From: an uncultured Phascolarctobacterium sp.
GTDB lineage: Bacteria; Bacillota; Negativicutes; Acidaminococcales; Acidaminococcaceae
NCBI GenBank assembly: GCA_900551745.1
Contig: URXA01000002.1
Coordinates: 62,001-126,000 of the forward strand
Direction: 5' to 3'
DNA: 64,000 bases
Numbering within the stretch: the stretch's first letter is position 1; each line of letters begins with the position of its first letter. This document shows, piece after piece, positions 26,501-33,671 of this stretch. The notes under the pieces are model-generated. The model was given only the letters and a program-made list of their open reading frames with translations. It did no database searches and was not told the DNA's origin. The position numbers were made by a program, and so were the translations under genes.

Positions 26501-28042
26501 GCCGCCAGTTCCGCCTGCTCCACCGATTCCACCTGCACCACCGGATCCACCTGCACCACCAGTACCGCCGTTACCAGCATTGCCGCCAGCGCCGCCTATA
26601 CCACCTGTACCACCTGTACCTCCTGCTCCACCGATAGTGGCATTAACACTAAAACCACCATAATTAACAACATAATCAACGCCGGTGCCGCCACTCTGGC
26701 CTTTACCGCCGTCGCCGCCGTCGCCGCCTTGAGCTCCATCACCGCCTACGCCACCAGTACCGCCGTCACCACCGGTTTGACCTAACCCGCCAACACCGCC
26801 TGTTCCGCCTTTGCCGCCTTCACCGCAGGCAGTTCCATTTCCGCCCGTGGCAGTGACACTTAAATCATTCAATGTTACAGAACCGCCGCTGATAGTATTC
26901 AAATGCAGGCCGTAAGCAGTGGCGCTGCCGCCATTCCCCCCATTAGCTCCAGCACCGCCGGTTCCCCCTGCCAGACCAGTACTGCCTGCTAAGCCATTAC
27001 TGCCTGCTGAGCCAGCAGCAGCGTTACCGCCATCATTACCATTAGCACCAGCTGTACCAGCGTTGCCAGTATCACCAGCTGTACCAGCAGTAGATACCCA
27101 GCCTGTCTGATTAGAAGGAATACTAGTGTCATAAGTTGCTGTAACCATACCATTAGCTGCAGGCGTTAGCTTATCTGCACCATTAGCGGCTTTATCCGGC
27201 GTGGTATTTTCATCAGTGCCATCGACGCCATCTGCACCTTTATCGGCCTTTTTCGTCGTAAGTTCCGCACCATCGGCACCGCTGCCGCCCTTACCTCCGT
27301 AACCGCCATGTCCGCCGGCTTCGCCTGTAGCATTAACAGTTAAAGAAGTACCTGAAATCTGAATATTCTTGCTGGCGCTGCCGTTTACAGTAATACTTTC
27401 AGCAGTATCTGTAATGCCTGCCGCAACACCGATAGCTTTAGCGCCGCCGCCATTACCGCCTGCAGCTCCGGCGCCGCCGGTACCGCCAATAGCTGCATTG
27501 CCAGTCAGTCCCTGTTCGCCTTCGTGCTGATATTTTTCATCTACTATCAAACCGCTGGCACCGCCGATAACATTTATCTCAGCAGAACCAACTGCGATAA
27601 CAGCATTAGACATGCCGTTTTGATTGAAAAGCCCGGCGCCATAACCAAAACCGCCGTCCTGACCCTGTGTTGCATGCTGTGCCAGATCGGCAGCCTGCCC
27701 TATACCGTCTTGCCCAACAACAGCCTGTACTTCCATATTGCTCAGAGAAATAGTTTTGCCTGTCATATCACCGCTGGCGAAGATTTTTTCGTTATCGGTA
27801 TAAGCAGAGTGATATTGGGATACATAAACATTTGATCCTTCATAGTTTTTACGGGCAGTATCCAGTTTGCCGTCACTCTCATTTTGCGCTGCGTAAATTT
27901 CCAGACTGATAGGATTATTTATGGCGCCAAAACCGCCGGCGGCCGCCCATACCTGGCTCGGCACAGCCACCCACGCCGTTCCCATTACAGCCAGCGTTAC
28001 TGCTGCTGCCAGCTGTTTTTTATTACTTGTTTTCAAATACAC
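23546..28042 (-). CDS. Glycine-rich (PGRS-like) autotransporter
   Basis: About 1498 residues. A signal peptide (KKQLAAAVTLAVMGTAWVAV, cleavage near VWAAA) leads to a passenger. About residues 120-690 of it are dominated by GGxGGxGG repeats such as GGTGGIGGAGG, like mycobacterial PE_PGRS proteins. A Thr/Asp-rich beta-helix-like part follows. The last 280 residues form the autotransporter barrel starting at GVWAKYVGGKI and ending NVGFRYSF, with the terminal Phe recognised by the BAM machinery. There is no ATG near the start: AAGGAG at 28057-28052 fits GTG at 28042 or TTG at 28045 better than TTG at 28051. Long plus-strand open frames opposite it come from repeat composition. Surface role inferred; glycine repeats may form a stiff or silk-like rod. 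Confidence 0.85.
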   Translation of the reverse strand: MYLKTSNKKQLAAAVTLAVMGTAWVAVPSQVWAAAGGFGAINNPISLEIYAAQNESDGKLDTARKNYEGSNVYVSQYHSAYTDNEKIFASGDMTGKTISLSNMEVQAVVGQDGIGQAADLAQHATQGQDGGFGYGAGLFNQNGMSNAVIAVGSAEINVIGGASGLIVDEKYQHEGEQGLTGNAAIGGTGGAGAAGGNGGGAKAIGVAAGITDTAESITVNGSASKNIQISGTSLTVNATGEAGGHGGYGGKGGSGADGAELTTKKADKGADGVDGTDENTTPDKAANGADKLTPAANGMVTATYDTSIPSNQTGWVSTAGTAGDTGNAGTAGANGNDGGNAAAGSAGSNGLAGSTGLAGGTGGAGANGGNGGSATAYGLHLNTISGGSVTLNDLSVTATGGNGTACGEGGKGGTGGVGGLGQTGGDGGTGGVGGDGAQGGDGGDGGKGQSGGTGVDYVVNYGGFSVNATIGGAGGTGGTGGIGGAGGNAGNGGTGGAGGSGGAGGIGGAGGTGGQGGNGGQGGLAVAQGLVGTANTDLNITIGTINVTATGGDGAKAGIGGAGGDGGQGGIGGQGGTGGTGGAAGTAGTAGEGGVGGQGGTGGIGGTLASGSHADNGADGVTGTGGAKGADGAVGIAGDAGQGGNAGQGGQGGTGGIAGAAGKSGAGNSASATAVSLTDTAGVLKTSSITAEAAAGKGVGKFKVADAYLAGDSTGDPHDDRAAVVDNTGAAGTDGATVTEDDKTKAKYQNGAANAVSNGGDGGSGITPTGTVAQSNNGAKAEAWGLVTSGGSLNVLSDSGLTISADAQEGSAYVTAKAVVSVNSVNVYQVQNDFKITATAVGDKDRTEEVNDVEYTYSGAGTSTSATAVGLELTGGSMVAEVGGTVTIKASTDWAGGNIAAGVKAAEGAVIAVHSAGAMDISAEVVGTTADGNVIRKGANGILANGSTMYYVTDNADITVSGGKHADDHAADIEGGITTFDAGTGTVTFNGAADFTNGTLNLKSDTDVQTQENSNSIGALDISGTAMNLTDNLEALTVADKTTMTGSTVYFYDENNQDDKYNTADYRTITTQDLKASGANELFMRTNANGVYGQSAGNDKIVSENTVTGSGTYNITVFDQGMRNGYNNAAGADTKGHLDQDVVLIENADESGTYNIKEMKYDNGVWAYEYEGKADIVDGCLNLTQVTTRAATQSSAQMAAQDANKIAAGAAVTLFGADETLMERLGDVRNSGDDNDGVWAKYVGGKIKVAGLQGDNDYQYNGFAAGYDRGIGSNWRIGLAGQYAKGDTGLTNGDGEIKTAAGALYGTWTGAKGHHVDIIAKVGKVDSETSAYGGTIAQKLDGDFGSTAVSFAVEYGYRQDLNDGWFVEPMVRASYVHLGGDDYTVTTRDNTMSVTNDSMNSIVLRGGFLLGKTFAADSSVYLKAAVLHDFDGDINTHVSADGRSASYSDSIGGTAIEYGIGVNHKFNKDSSMYLDVERISGGDVTKNWGVNVGFRYSF

Positions 28043-28215
28043 CAAAATCAACTCCTTAAAATTTGTTGAACACTATATTTCTTCGGCTGACGCCGTAGGA
28101 ACCAAAGCTTTTACCTGACTTCAAGACGCTGTTTTAAAATCAATATTTTAAAATAAAATCATATTTAACTTGTTTTGGATTGTATTTTTTAACTATTTTA
28201 TATAATTCTTTTATT

Positions 28216-28243
28216 ATTTTACCACAGATGTCCCCCCCTACAA
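28216..28243 (-). promoter_or_regulatory. Candidate promoter with G7 in its spacer
   Basis: On minus, TTGTAG (28243-28238) and TAAAAT (28221-28216) are 16 bases apart. The G7 run (28238-28232) covers the last -35 base and the start of the spacer. It lies about 175 bases before the glycine-rich autotransporter. Loss or gain of Gs would change the spacing, as in known phase-variable promoters. The surrounding AT-rich stretch offers other -10 candidates, so this is tentative. Confidence 0.4.
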
Positions 28244-28301
28244 GACACGAGAAGGTTTCTTTTATTATTTTTTTCAGCGCCGCGCTATTACGCTCCGCGG
28301 C

Positions 28302-28321
28302 ACTTGCGCTGCAGCGCAAGT
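28302..28321. repeat. Perfect 20-bp palindrome
   Basis: ACTTGCGCTGCAGCGCAAGT is its own reverse complement. It sits in the 335-base gap between the glycine-rich autotransporter and the XRE gene, near further self-complementary GC-rich sequence (28278-28300). It may be a terminator, an extragenic palindromic element or an operator. Confidence 0.5.
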
Positions 28322-28385
28322 ACGTGTACGTACTTCACCCGCAGCCCGGCGAAAACATCGAAAAAAAATAGCCTGCCAAAGCAGA

Positions 28386-28586
28386 CTAAATTTTGATCAT
28401 TATAGACACTTCAAATTCCAGCACCTGCTGCAAACGTGTCAGTACGGCTACAGTGGTGCTGACCTCGCCGCGTTCAATACAGCCATAGTGCTTGGCCGAT
28501 AAGCCTACTGCTTCAGCGGTCTGTTCCTGGGTCAGCTTTTTATTTTGCCGCGCTGTTTTCAGCTGTCGGCCTATATATTTTTGCAT
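28386..28586 (-). CDS. Small XRE-family regulator
   Basis: 66 residues, essentially one helix-turn-helix domain: IGRQLKTARQNKKLTQEQTA, then EAVGLSAKHYGCIERGEVST, then LTRLQQVLEFEV. GGGAGGGA precedes the ATG. A perfect 12-bp inverted repeat lies 39 bases upstream, a likely binding site for self-control and for control of the divergent sigma-like gene. Its place beside the autotransporters suggests, but does not prove, a role in their expression. Confidence 0.8.
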   Translation of the reverse strand: MQKYIGRQLKTARQNKKLTQEQTAEAVGLSAKHYGCIERGEVSTTVAVLTRLQQVLEFEVSIMIKI

Positions 28587-28624
28587 GCTATCCCTCCCGC
28601 CATTATTTTAAGCAGTAAAGGCAT

Positions 28625-28659
28625 AAAATTAACACCTGATTGTATAGGGTGTTAATTTT
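28625..28659. promoter_or_regulatory. Operator-like inverted repeat
   Basis: AAAATTAACACC and GGTGTTAATTTT are exact 12-bp arms around an 11-base centre containing TGTATA. On minus, TTGACA (28665-28660) abuts the repeat. This layout suggests an autoregulated promoter of the XRE gene. Confidence 0.55.
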
Positions 28660-28699
28660 TGTCAAAAAAGTTTAGACTGTTTGTTGTTGCGCGCGACGT

Positions 28700-28727
28700 T
28701 TTACAGTATAGCCGGGTATCATAAAAT
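28700..28727 (+). promoter_or_regulatory. Candidate promoter of the sigma-like gene
   Basis: TTTACA at 28700-28705 and TAAAAT at 28722-28727 are separated by 16 bases, about 50 bases before the proposed start of the sigma-like gene. Confidence 0.45.
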
Positions 28728-28777
28728 TATAGAGAGAACTGATCGTTATAAAAAATTTACCTGAACAGGCAGAGAGA

Positions 28778-29335
28778 TTGAAAGCATTGATAACCGCCGC
28801 CCAGGCTGGTGATAAAACAGCACTGCTGCAGTTATGCGCGGATTTTAAGCCGCTTTTAAAAAGCGAGGCCCGCCGTGAGATGTTTTACAGATCGTTGGGA
28901 AAAGACGCAGAAGGTATCGCCGTTCTGGCCTTTATCGAGCTGGTTTTGCAGTATAAGGGCGCTGATTTTGAAAACTGGCCCGGACTGGCACGCTGCAAGG
29001 TGCATTTTGCTGTTTTTGACGCGATGCAGAAGCAGGGCAGAATTTGGGAAAACGAAGCCCAGACAGATACGGACAGCGAAGCCGGAATCGCCCTGCTGGA
29101 GACAGGCTGTGCAGCAAGTGAGCGTCTGGACGAGCTGGCACGTTTTTTACTTTCACTGGAACTGCAGGAAGCGCTGCGGCAGTTGAGTGCAGAACAGAGG
29201 AAAATACTGACGCTGCTGTTTTTAGATGACCTGAAGCCGACCGAGGTGGCAGGACGTCTGGGCTGCACTGTACGCAACGTCACTAAGCACCGGCTAAAAG
29301 CACTTGATAAAATGCGGCAGCTTTTGGCACATTAA
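28778..29335 (+). CDS. Sigma-70-like small RNA polymerase factor
   Basis: 185 residues with the build of a minimal sigma factor. Region-2-like LITAAQAGDKTALLQLCADF and the following helices are at the N-terminus; region-4-like QLSAEQRKILTLLFLDDLKP and EVAGRLGCTVRNVTKHRLKA are at the C-terminus, the latter a helix-turn-helix. Size and layout recall TcdR/UviA-type factors that control toxin or bacteriocin genes in Clostridia, but no close match is claimed. No ATG is available: TTG at 28778 is assumed, with AGAGAG before it; the open frame extends to about 28733. It is divergent from the XRE gene and convergent with the unknown two-gene module. Confidence 0.7.
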   Translation: MKALITAAQAGDKTALLQLCADFKPLLKSEARREMFYRSLGKDAEGIAVLAFIELVLQYKGADFENWPGLARCKVHFAVFDAMQKQGRIWENEAQTDTDSEAGIALLETGCAASERLDELARFLLSLELQEALRQLSAEQRKILTLLFLDDLKPTEVAGRLGCTVRNVTKHRLKALDKMRQLLAH

Positions 29336-29344
29336 GGATCAAGT

Positions 29345-29393
29345 AAATAAAAAAACAGACATTCACGAAACGTGAATGTCTGTTTTTTTATTT
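29345..29393. terminator. Strong bidirectional terminator
   Basis: A perfect 23-bp stem (29345-29367 with 29371-29393) around AAA, with seven As and seven Ts at its base. It serves both the sigma-like gene and the unknown gene whose stop codon lies inside it. Confidence 0.85.
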
Positions 29394-30167
29394 ATCTAAC
29401 GAATCCTTTGCTATTTCTTGTTGTACAGCTATGTTTAATTCTTGAGGTAAATCTATTTCAAACTCACTACATCCGTCACCTGTACCATCTTTTACCCAAT
29501 TATTGGCTTCGATAGTGTGGTGGGTTATGCCCCTGGTATAATCATAAAGCCAGATAACGCTCGGTTTGCATAAAATATTTACTGCTCCGGCATCGCTTCT
29601 TGACCTTAATCCTACCTCAAATTCAAAATCAAAGCCACCGTAAGATGCCGGTCTGGGGTTAACAGGCCTGGCAGGACTTAGAAATCCGACATGCGGCAGC
29701 TGCACTTCCCACACGGCTTTATTTTTGACGCCATAACAGGCATTTTTACTGATCACCTGTACATCTGCTGCCGAAAAAGCTGTGCTGGCGTTAAAGTTTA
29801 CCATACCGCTGCTGCTGGCGCTGCCTGTACCTGCAACCAGAAACCCTGCTGTCTCACTATGTGTGCCAACTGTCGTTGTCGGCCCGACAGCATGCCAGTC
29901 GCCTTTAGCACTATCAATACTAAATTCCAGCAGCATATTCGTGGCATAATAGCCTACTGACAACCAGTTCGGAGCCGGCCGATAATGAGGCCTATCATTA
30001 TGGTATATACTGTGAGACATACGGCCGCTGATTGTGTAAAATCCTGCTTCTTTACGCTTTATCTCAAAATCGACAACTGCTTTCACAGCCTGCTGCTTTT
30101 CATACACAGTACCTGCATGCTCATGATCTTGTCCATTAGCTGTAAAAACCAAATTAACTTTACTCAT
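29388..30167 (-). CDS. Unknown protein, 259 residues
   Basis: I do not recognise this protein. It starts MSKVNLVFTANGQDHEHAG, has no signal peptide or membrane segment, and is rich in aromatic residues, Gly and Ser in the middle (for example GTGSASSSGMVNF). Many alternating hydrophobic stretches suggest a beta-rich fold. It ends in an acidic helix-like tail. AAGGGGTGAG precedes the ATG. The upstream 121-residue gene ends 16 bases earlier, so the two form an operon. A beta-rich cytosolic protein of this size could be a lectin-like or pore-forming protein, but nothing in the sequence proves it. Confidence 0.6.
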   Translation of the reverse strand: MSKVNLVFTANGQDHEHAGTVYEKQQAVKAVVDFEIKRKEAGFYTISGRMSHSIYHNDRPHYRPAPNWLSVGYYATNMLLEFSIDSAKGDWHAVGPTTTVGTHSETAGFLVAGTGSASSSGMVNFNASTAFSAADVQVISKNACYGVKNKAVWEVQLPHVGFLSPARPVNPRPASYGGFDFEFEVGLRSRSDAGAVNILCKPSVIWLYDYTRGITHHTIEANNWVKDGTGDGCSEFEIDLPQELNIAVQQEIAKDSLDK

Positions 30168-30183
30168 TTGCTCTCACCCCTTC

Positions 30184-30549
30184 TTAACACTCCAATTTTT
30201 TGCCGTTCAATTCAGTGATCAGAAACTCGGCATAATTTTTCCTTTTAAAATGCAGCTTGACTTTCAAGCCTACATTTAAGGGTTCATCAGCAGCACCGCT
30301 TTTGATGCGGCTGGCAGAAACCATATAGAAGCATTTGTCACTGAACTGTTCTGTATCAAATAAACTGCTTTCTGTTTCCCCGCCTTCGCAGACCAGATAA
30401 TTACCTAAAACAAGTTCGTTGTTCTTTCTGTCATTGACGATACAGATCGCCGCAGTAAGAGGAATTGTTTTTTTATTTGTTTTGACAGCACCTTCATAAA
30501 ATTCTCCTATTTTATATGCTCCGCAATATTTCTTTTCGATCGCCTGCAT
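30184..30549 (-). CDS. Unknown protein, 121 residues
   Basis: Not recognised. It starts MQAIEKKYCGAYKIGEFYEG, has no signal peptide, and shows short alternating strands such as LKVKLHFKRKNYAEFLI that suggest a small beta-barrel. AAGGAG stands 8 bases before the ATG at 30549. It is the first gene of the two-gene module. An upstream dyad (TAAGTAA...ATGCGCAT...TTACTTA, 30576-30600) is a possible operator. Its function may be tied to the 259-residue partner. Confidence 0.6.
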   Translation of the reverse strand: MQAIEKKYCGAYKIGEFYEGAVKTNKKTIPLTAAICIVNDRKNNELVLGNYLVCEGGETESSLFDTEQFSDKCFYMVSASRIKSGAADEPLNVGLKVKLHFKRKNYAEFLITELNGKKLEC

Positions 30550-30661
30550 AAATAACACTCCTTTTCAATATCGACTAAGTAAGATGCGCATTTTTACTTA
30601 CCTATATGGTAATGCTGTTTTTATCCATTATGGTAGAATTTATCTTGATTAAAATACAAAA

Positions 30662-30690
30662 AGACCCTTTCAGCTGAACTGAAAGGGTCT
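30662..30690 (-). terminator. Terminator of rplS
   Basis: AGACCCTTTCAG and CTGAAAGGGTCT form a perfect 12-bp stem around 5 bases; on minus it is followed by TTTTTG. It lies 31 bases past the rplS stop. Confidence 0.85.
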
Positions 30691-30720
30691 CTTGATTTAC
30701 GATCTGTAATTTGATACCGA

Positions 30721-31062
30721 TTATCTGCGTTCGCGAATACGAGCAGCTTTACCGGTAAGGCTGCGCAGATAGTAGAGTTTTGCTCTGCGAACGATACCAC
30801 GACGGGAAACTTCGATTTTCTCCAAACGTGGGCTGTGGATCGGGAATGTTCTTTCAACGCCTACGCCGTAAGAAATACGACGAACGGTGAACATTTCACG
30901 AACGCCGGCGCCGCTGCGTGCAATTACTACACCTTCGTACATCTGTACGCGTTCACGAGTACCTTCGACTACTTTTACATAAACTTTTACGGTGTCGCCT
31001 GCACGGAAGTCAGGGATGTCGGAACGAAGCTGTTCTTGTTCCAATACTTCAATAATATTCAT
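30721..31062 (-). CDS. rplS: 50S ribosomal protein L19
   Basis: 113 residues with the family stretches [27 protein letters not shown] and the ending [17 protein letters not shown]19 sits at the 30S-50S interface. GAGGAGG precedes the ATG. It follows trmD and an RNA methylase gene, the usual rpsP-rimM-trmD-rplS neighbourhood, but it also has its own strong promoter in the 124-base gap upstream. Confidence 0.97.
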   Translation of the reverse strand: MNIIEVLEQEQLRSDIPDFRAGDTVKVYVKVVEGTRERVQMYEGVVIARSGAGVREMFTVRRISYGVGVERTFPIHSPRLEKIEVSRRGIVRRAKLYYLRSLTGKAARIRERR

Positions 31063-31134
31063 AATTTCCTCCTCGAATCATAGACGTTCATGTGCGAACA
31101 CACCACAGCGGACCGTCCGTTTTACACAAATGAC

Positions 31135-31163
31135 ATTATATCATACTGTTCAATTAGTTGCAA
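31135..31163 (-). promoter_or_regulatory. Promoter of rplS
   Basis: TTGCAA (31163-31158), a 17-bp spacer and TATAAT (31140-31135) lie about 70 bases before rplS. The leader contains the palindrome GGACGGTCC near 31110. Confidence 0.7.
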
Positions 31164-31186
31164 TTATTTTTTAAGCATTTTGACAG

Positions 31187-31759
31187 TTATTTTTCCCACC
31201 AGGCTTCACCGGCCAGCCGGTCTAAAATAATCGCAGCCGCAGAGCGCACGCACAGGTGGTTATAGTCGCAGGGACCATAAACAGGTTCAAGTACATAATC
31301 AAAACTGTTCATTGTTTCCTGTTCCATACCAAAGCCGGTGCCAAAAAGCAGCAGCAGAGGTTTATCACCGCTGTGCAGCAACTTTCGTACAAAGCCATAG
31401 GTCACTGTATTAGGATAGGTACGGGCATCGGTAGTAATAGTAACCGGCGCCTGCCCCTCTATTTCAGTAACCGCGGCAATAGCCGACTCAATGCTGGGCG
31501 TATAGGTTACACGTTCCAGCGCGTTGCTGCGGTCAGGATTATAGATTTTGCCGTAACCATGCTGCCAATAGTCAGTTATCCTTTTGATGATTTCAGCCTG
31601 TACCTCCAGCGGATGGATCAAAAAATATTTTTTGACATCATAGGTGCGAGCGGTACGCGAAATATCGTGGATATCGAAGTTAGTGACGGCAGTGGCAATG
31701 ACCTGCATATTTTTATTGTAAATAGGATAATGCACCAGCCCCAGATAAAGGTTAGCCAT
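31187..31759 (-). CDS. SPOUT-family RNA methyltransferase (COG4752-like)
   Basis: 190 residues starting MANLYLGLVHYPIYNKN. The middle NFDIHDISRTARTYDVKKYFLI and the late LLLFGTGFGMEQE fit the knotted SPOUT fold of RNA methylases. The family is usually annotated as an uncharacterised RNA methyltransferase encoded beside trmD, as here. The target nucleotide is unknown. The ATG overlaps the end of trmD by 8 bases, so it is coupled to it. Upstream in-frame codons lie inside trmD and are not used. Confidence 0.8.
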   Translation of the reverse strand: MANLYLGLVHYPIYNKNMQVIATAVTNFDIHDISRTARTYDVKKYFLIHPLEVQAEIIKRITDYWQHGYGKIYNPDRSNALERVTYTPSIESAIAAVTEIEGQAPVTITTDARTYPNTVTYGFVRKLLHSGDKPLLLLFGTGFGMEQETMNSFDYVLEPVYGPCDYNHLCVRSAAAIILDRLAGEAWWEK

Positions 31760-32495
31760 TATTATCACCTGCGAGTTCCTGTTTGATTTCGTTAAGCAGC
31801 AACACATCCTCTTTGCCAAGCTCTGCAAGCAGATCAGGCCTGTGCAGATAAGTCGCTTTAAGGGCTTCTTTACGGCGCCAGCGATTGATCAGAGCGTGGT
31901 TGCCGTTACGCAGCACCTCCGGTACTTCCAGTCCTTCAAATTCCACCGGCCGGGTGTACTGAGGATATTCCAGCAGTCCCGTACTAAAGGAGTCTTCAAC
32001 GGCACTGGCCATTTTTCCAAGCACGCCCGGTATAAAGCGCGCTACAGCGTCCATAACTGTCAGCGCCGGCAGTTCGCCGCCGGTAAGTACATAGTCGCCA
32101 ATGGAAAGTTTTTCATCGACCCAGCTGAAGATCCGTTCATCGAAGCCTTCATAATGACCGCAGACCAGAATGAGATCCTGGCCGCTGCGGGCATATTCTT
32201 CAACGATAGCCTGCTTTAACGTGCGCCCGCCCGGGCACATGGCAATAACCCGCGCCGCAGGCAGCTGCTGTTTGGCCATGCGGATAGCCGCTACCATCGG
32301 CTCTGGCTTCAAAACCATGCCGGCACCGCCGCCAAAGGGCGTATCGTCCACTGTACGGTGCCTGTCAGTTGCAAAATCGCGCGGATTGATGCAGCTGACT
32401 TCTACAAGTCCCGCATCGACAGCGCGTTTGATAATGCTGTGACCGGCCGCTTGTTCAATTTGTTCAGGAAATAAGGTAATAAAGAGAAATCTCAC
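31752..32495 (-). CDS. trmD: tRNA (guanine-N1)-methyltransferase
   Basis: Methylates G37 of tRNAs next to the anticodon to prevent frameshifting. The trefoil-knot SAM site is visible: LVCGHYEGFDERI and IGDYVLTGGELPA. A conserved N-terminal FITLFPEQ and the NPRDF-DDTPFGGGAGM region are present. GTG at 32495 gives the family-like start MRFLFITLFPE and overlaps the rimM stop; ATG at 32510 is the alternative, adding five residues. It lies between rimM and the SPOUT methylase gene. Confidence 0.95.
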   Translation of the reverse strand: MRFLFITLFPEQIEQAAGHSIIKRAVDAGLVEVSCINPRDFATDRHRTVDDTPFGGGAGMVLKPEPMVAAIRMAKQQLPAARVIAMCPGGRTLKQAIVEEYARSGQDLILVCGHYEGFDERIFSWVDEKLSIGDYVLTGGELPALTVMDAVARFIPGVLGKMASAVEDSFSTGLLEYPQYTRPVEFEGLEVPEVLRNGNHALINRWRRKEALKATYLHRPDLLAELGKEDVLLLNEIKQELAGDNNG

Positions 32496-32995
32496 GGTGC
32501 ATCTGTCCATTCAGGTAATTCGACCACGATCTTACGGTCTGTAATATTGATTTCCTTAACGTGCTTTTTGAGGGCCGGGACAAGGATGTCTTTGCCTTCC
32601 GGTACAGCAATAACGTAAACGTCGTTGCTGCCGGTGCTGAGCACGTCTTTCAATGTGCCGAGCTGTGTTCCTGCCGTATCGAATACGGGCAGTCCGAGCA
32701 GGTCAGCTACATAATATTCGCCTTCTTCAAGCTGAGGCAGATCTTCACTGTTGATTAAAACCTTTTTGCCGCGCAGCAGTTCGGCATCGTCCATTGTTTC
32801 CACGCCCCCGCATTTCATCAGTACCATACGTTTATGGAACCGGGCAGAGGTGATCTGAAGCGAACGGCCGTCTTCGAGCAGCAAAGAGGAAAGCTCTAAA
32901 AATTGTTCAGGATGATCTGTCTGCGGCAGAATACGAATATCGCCCCGCACACCGTGCGGAGCGATAATAGTGCCAATAACTACTTGTTTTTCCAT
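32492..32995 (-). CDS. rimM: Ribosome maturation factor RimM
   Basis: 16S rRNA processing factor that helps assemble the 30S head with protein S19. It starts MEKQVVIGTIIAPHGVRG; a conserved GTI-x-HG-x-RG pattern marks the N-terminal domain, and YVADLLGLPVFD begins the PRC-barrel. A TTG further upstream (33013) lies inside ylqD, so the ATG at 32995 is preferred; it starts one base after the ylqD stop. It overlaps trmD at its end. Confidence 0.95.
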   Translation of the reverse strand: MEKQVVIGTIIAPHGVRGDIRILPQTDHPEQFLELSSLLLEDGRSLQITSARFHKRMVLMKCGGVETMDDAELLRGKKVLINSEDLPQLEEGEYYVADLLGLPVFDTAGTQLGTLKDVLSTGSNDVYVIAVPEGKDILVPALKKHVKEINITDRKIVVELPEWTDAP

Positions 32996-32996
32996 A

Positions 32997-33401
32997 TCAT
33001 TCGCGGAAAGCAATGATCTTGCCGTCCTCAGTGAGGATCTCTGCGCCCATCAGAGCGTCTATATCAGTGCCTATGGTGATCTCGACAGTACGTTCAAGTG
33101 TACCGTGACCGATCTCCGCACCGATCTCCAAAGCTTCAGCGCGTTTAAGTTTATCTTCGGCTTCTGCTTTAGCGGCATTGATCTTGTTTCTTTCCATTTC
33201 AATCTGCTCACGCAGTGAAGGAAGTACGCTCAGGTCGCTGGCGGCCTGTGCAAGAGCTTTTTTGGCTTGGAATTCGAAGTGTTCGATATCCAGATTAATC
33301 GTTTTTATGGTGTTTTGGACATCTCCAATAATTTTCAACTTGAGATCTTCTGTTACTTTTGCTTTTATTGCAACCGGAACACGTACAAACATTTTATCCA
33401 T
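32997..33401 (-). CDS. ylqD: YlqD family protein
   Basis: About 134 residues: a short N-terminal strand region, a central coiled coil (about 45-90, many Glu, Lys and Ala) and a small C-terminal domain ending DALMGAEILTEDGKIIAF. It matches the YlqD family by position, between the KH protein and rimM as in Bacillus subtilis, and by shape. Function unknown. ATAAGG before the ATG at 33401 makes that start likelier than ATG 33413. Confidence 0.75.
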   Translation of the reverse strand: MDKMFVRVPVAIKAKVTEDLKLKIIGDVQNTIKTINLDIEHFEFQAKKALAQAASDLSVLPSLREQIEMERNKINAAKAEAEDKLKRAEALEIGAEIGHGTLERTVEITIGTDIDALMGAEILTEDGKIIAFRE

Positions 33402-33424
33402 TTTATTTACCATCCTTATACGTC

Positions 33425-33652
33425 TTAGACAATCTCTACGACAACTTTTACATTCTCACGGGTTGCAACAGCTTTCATGACAGTTCTGATTGCTTTAGCA
33501 ATGCGGCCCTGTTTTCCAATAACTTTACCCATATCTTCAGGAGCAACATGGAGGCGAAGCACCGTTGATGTTCCGGTGGTTTCCTCCTCCACGACTACTG
33601 CAGACGGATTACTCACTAGAGACTTGGCCATGACTTCTACCAATTCTTTCAT
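33425..33652 (-). CDS. khpA: KH-domain RNA-binding protein KhpA
   Basis: 75 residues starting MKELVEVMAKSLVSNP. The KH loop is VIGKQGRIAKAIR. KhpA binds RNA with its partner KhpB and affects cell division and elongation in Firmicutes. It lies 19 bases past rpsP, the usual position. The ATG at 33652 fits the family start better than in-frame codons upstream. Confidence 0.92.
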   Translation of the reverse strand: MKELVEVMAKSLVSNPSAVVVEEETTGTSTVLRLHVAPEDMGKVIGKQGRIAKAIRTVMKAVATRENVKVVVEIV

Positions 33653-33671
33653 GCAAATCACGCCTCATTTC

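Noticed and set aside
24197..26785. Long plus-strand reading frames opposite the glycine-rich autotransporter
   Set aside because: They mirror the repetitive Gly/Ala codons of the real gene, show low-complexity Ser/Thr/Ala or Pro-rich translation and have no ribosome-binding sites.
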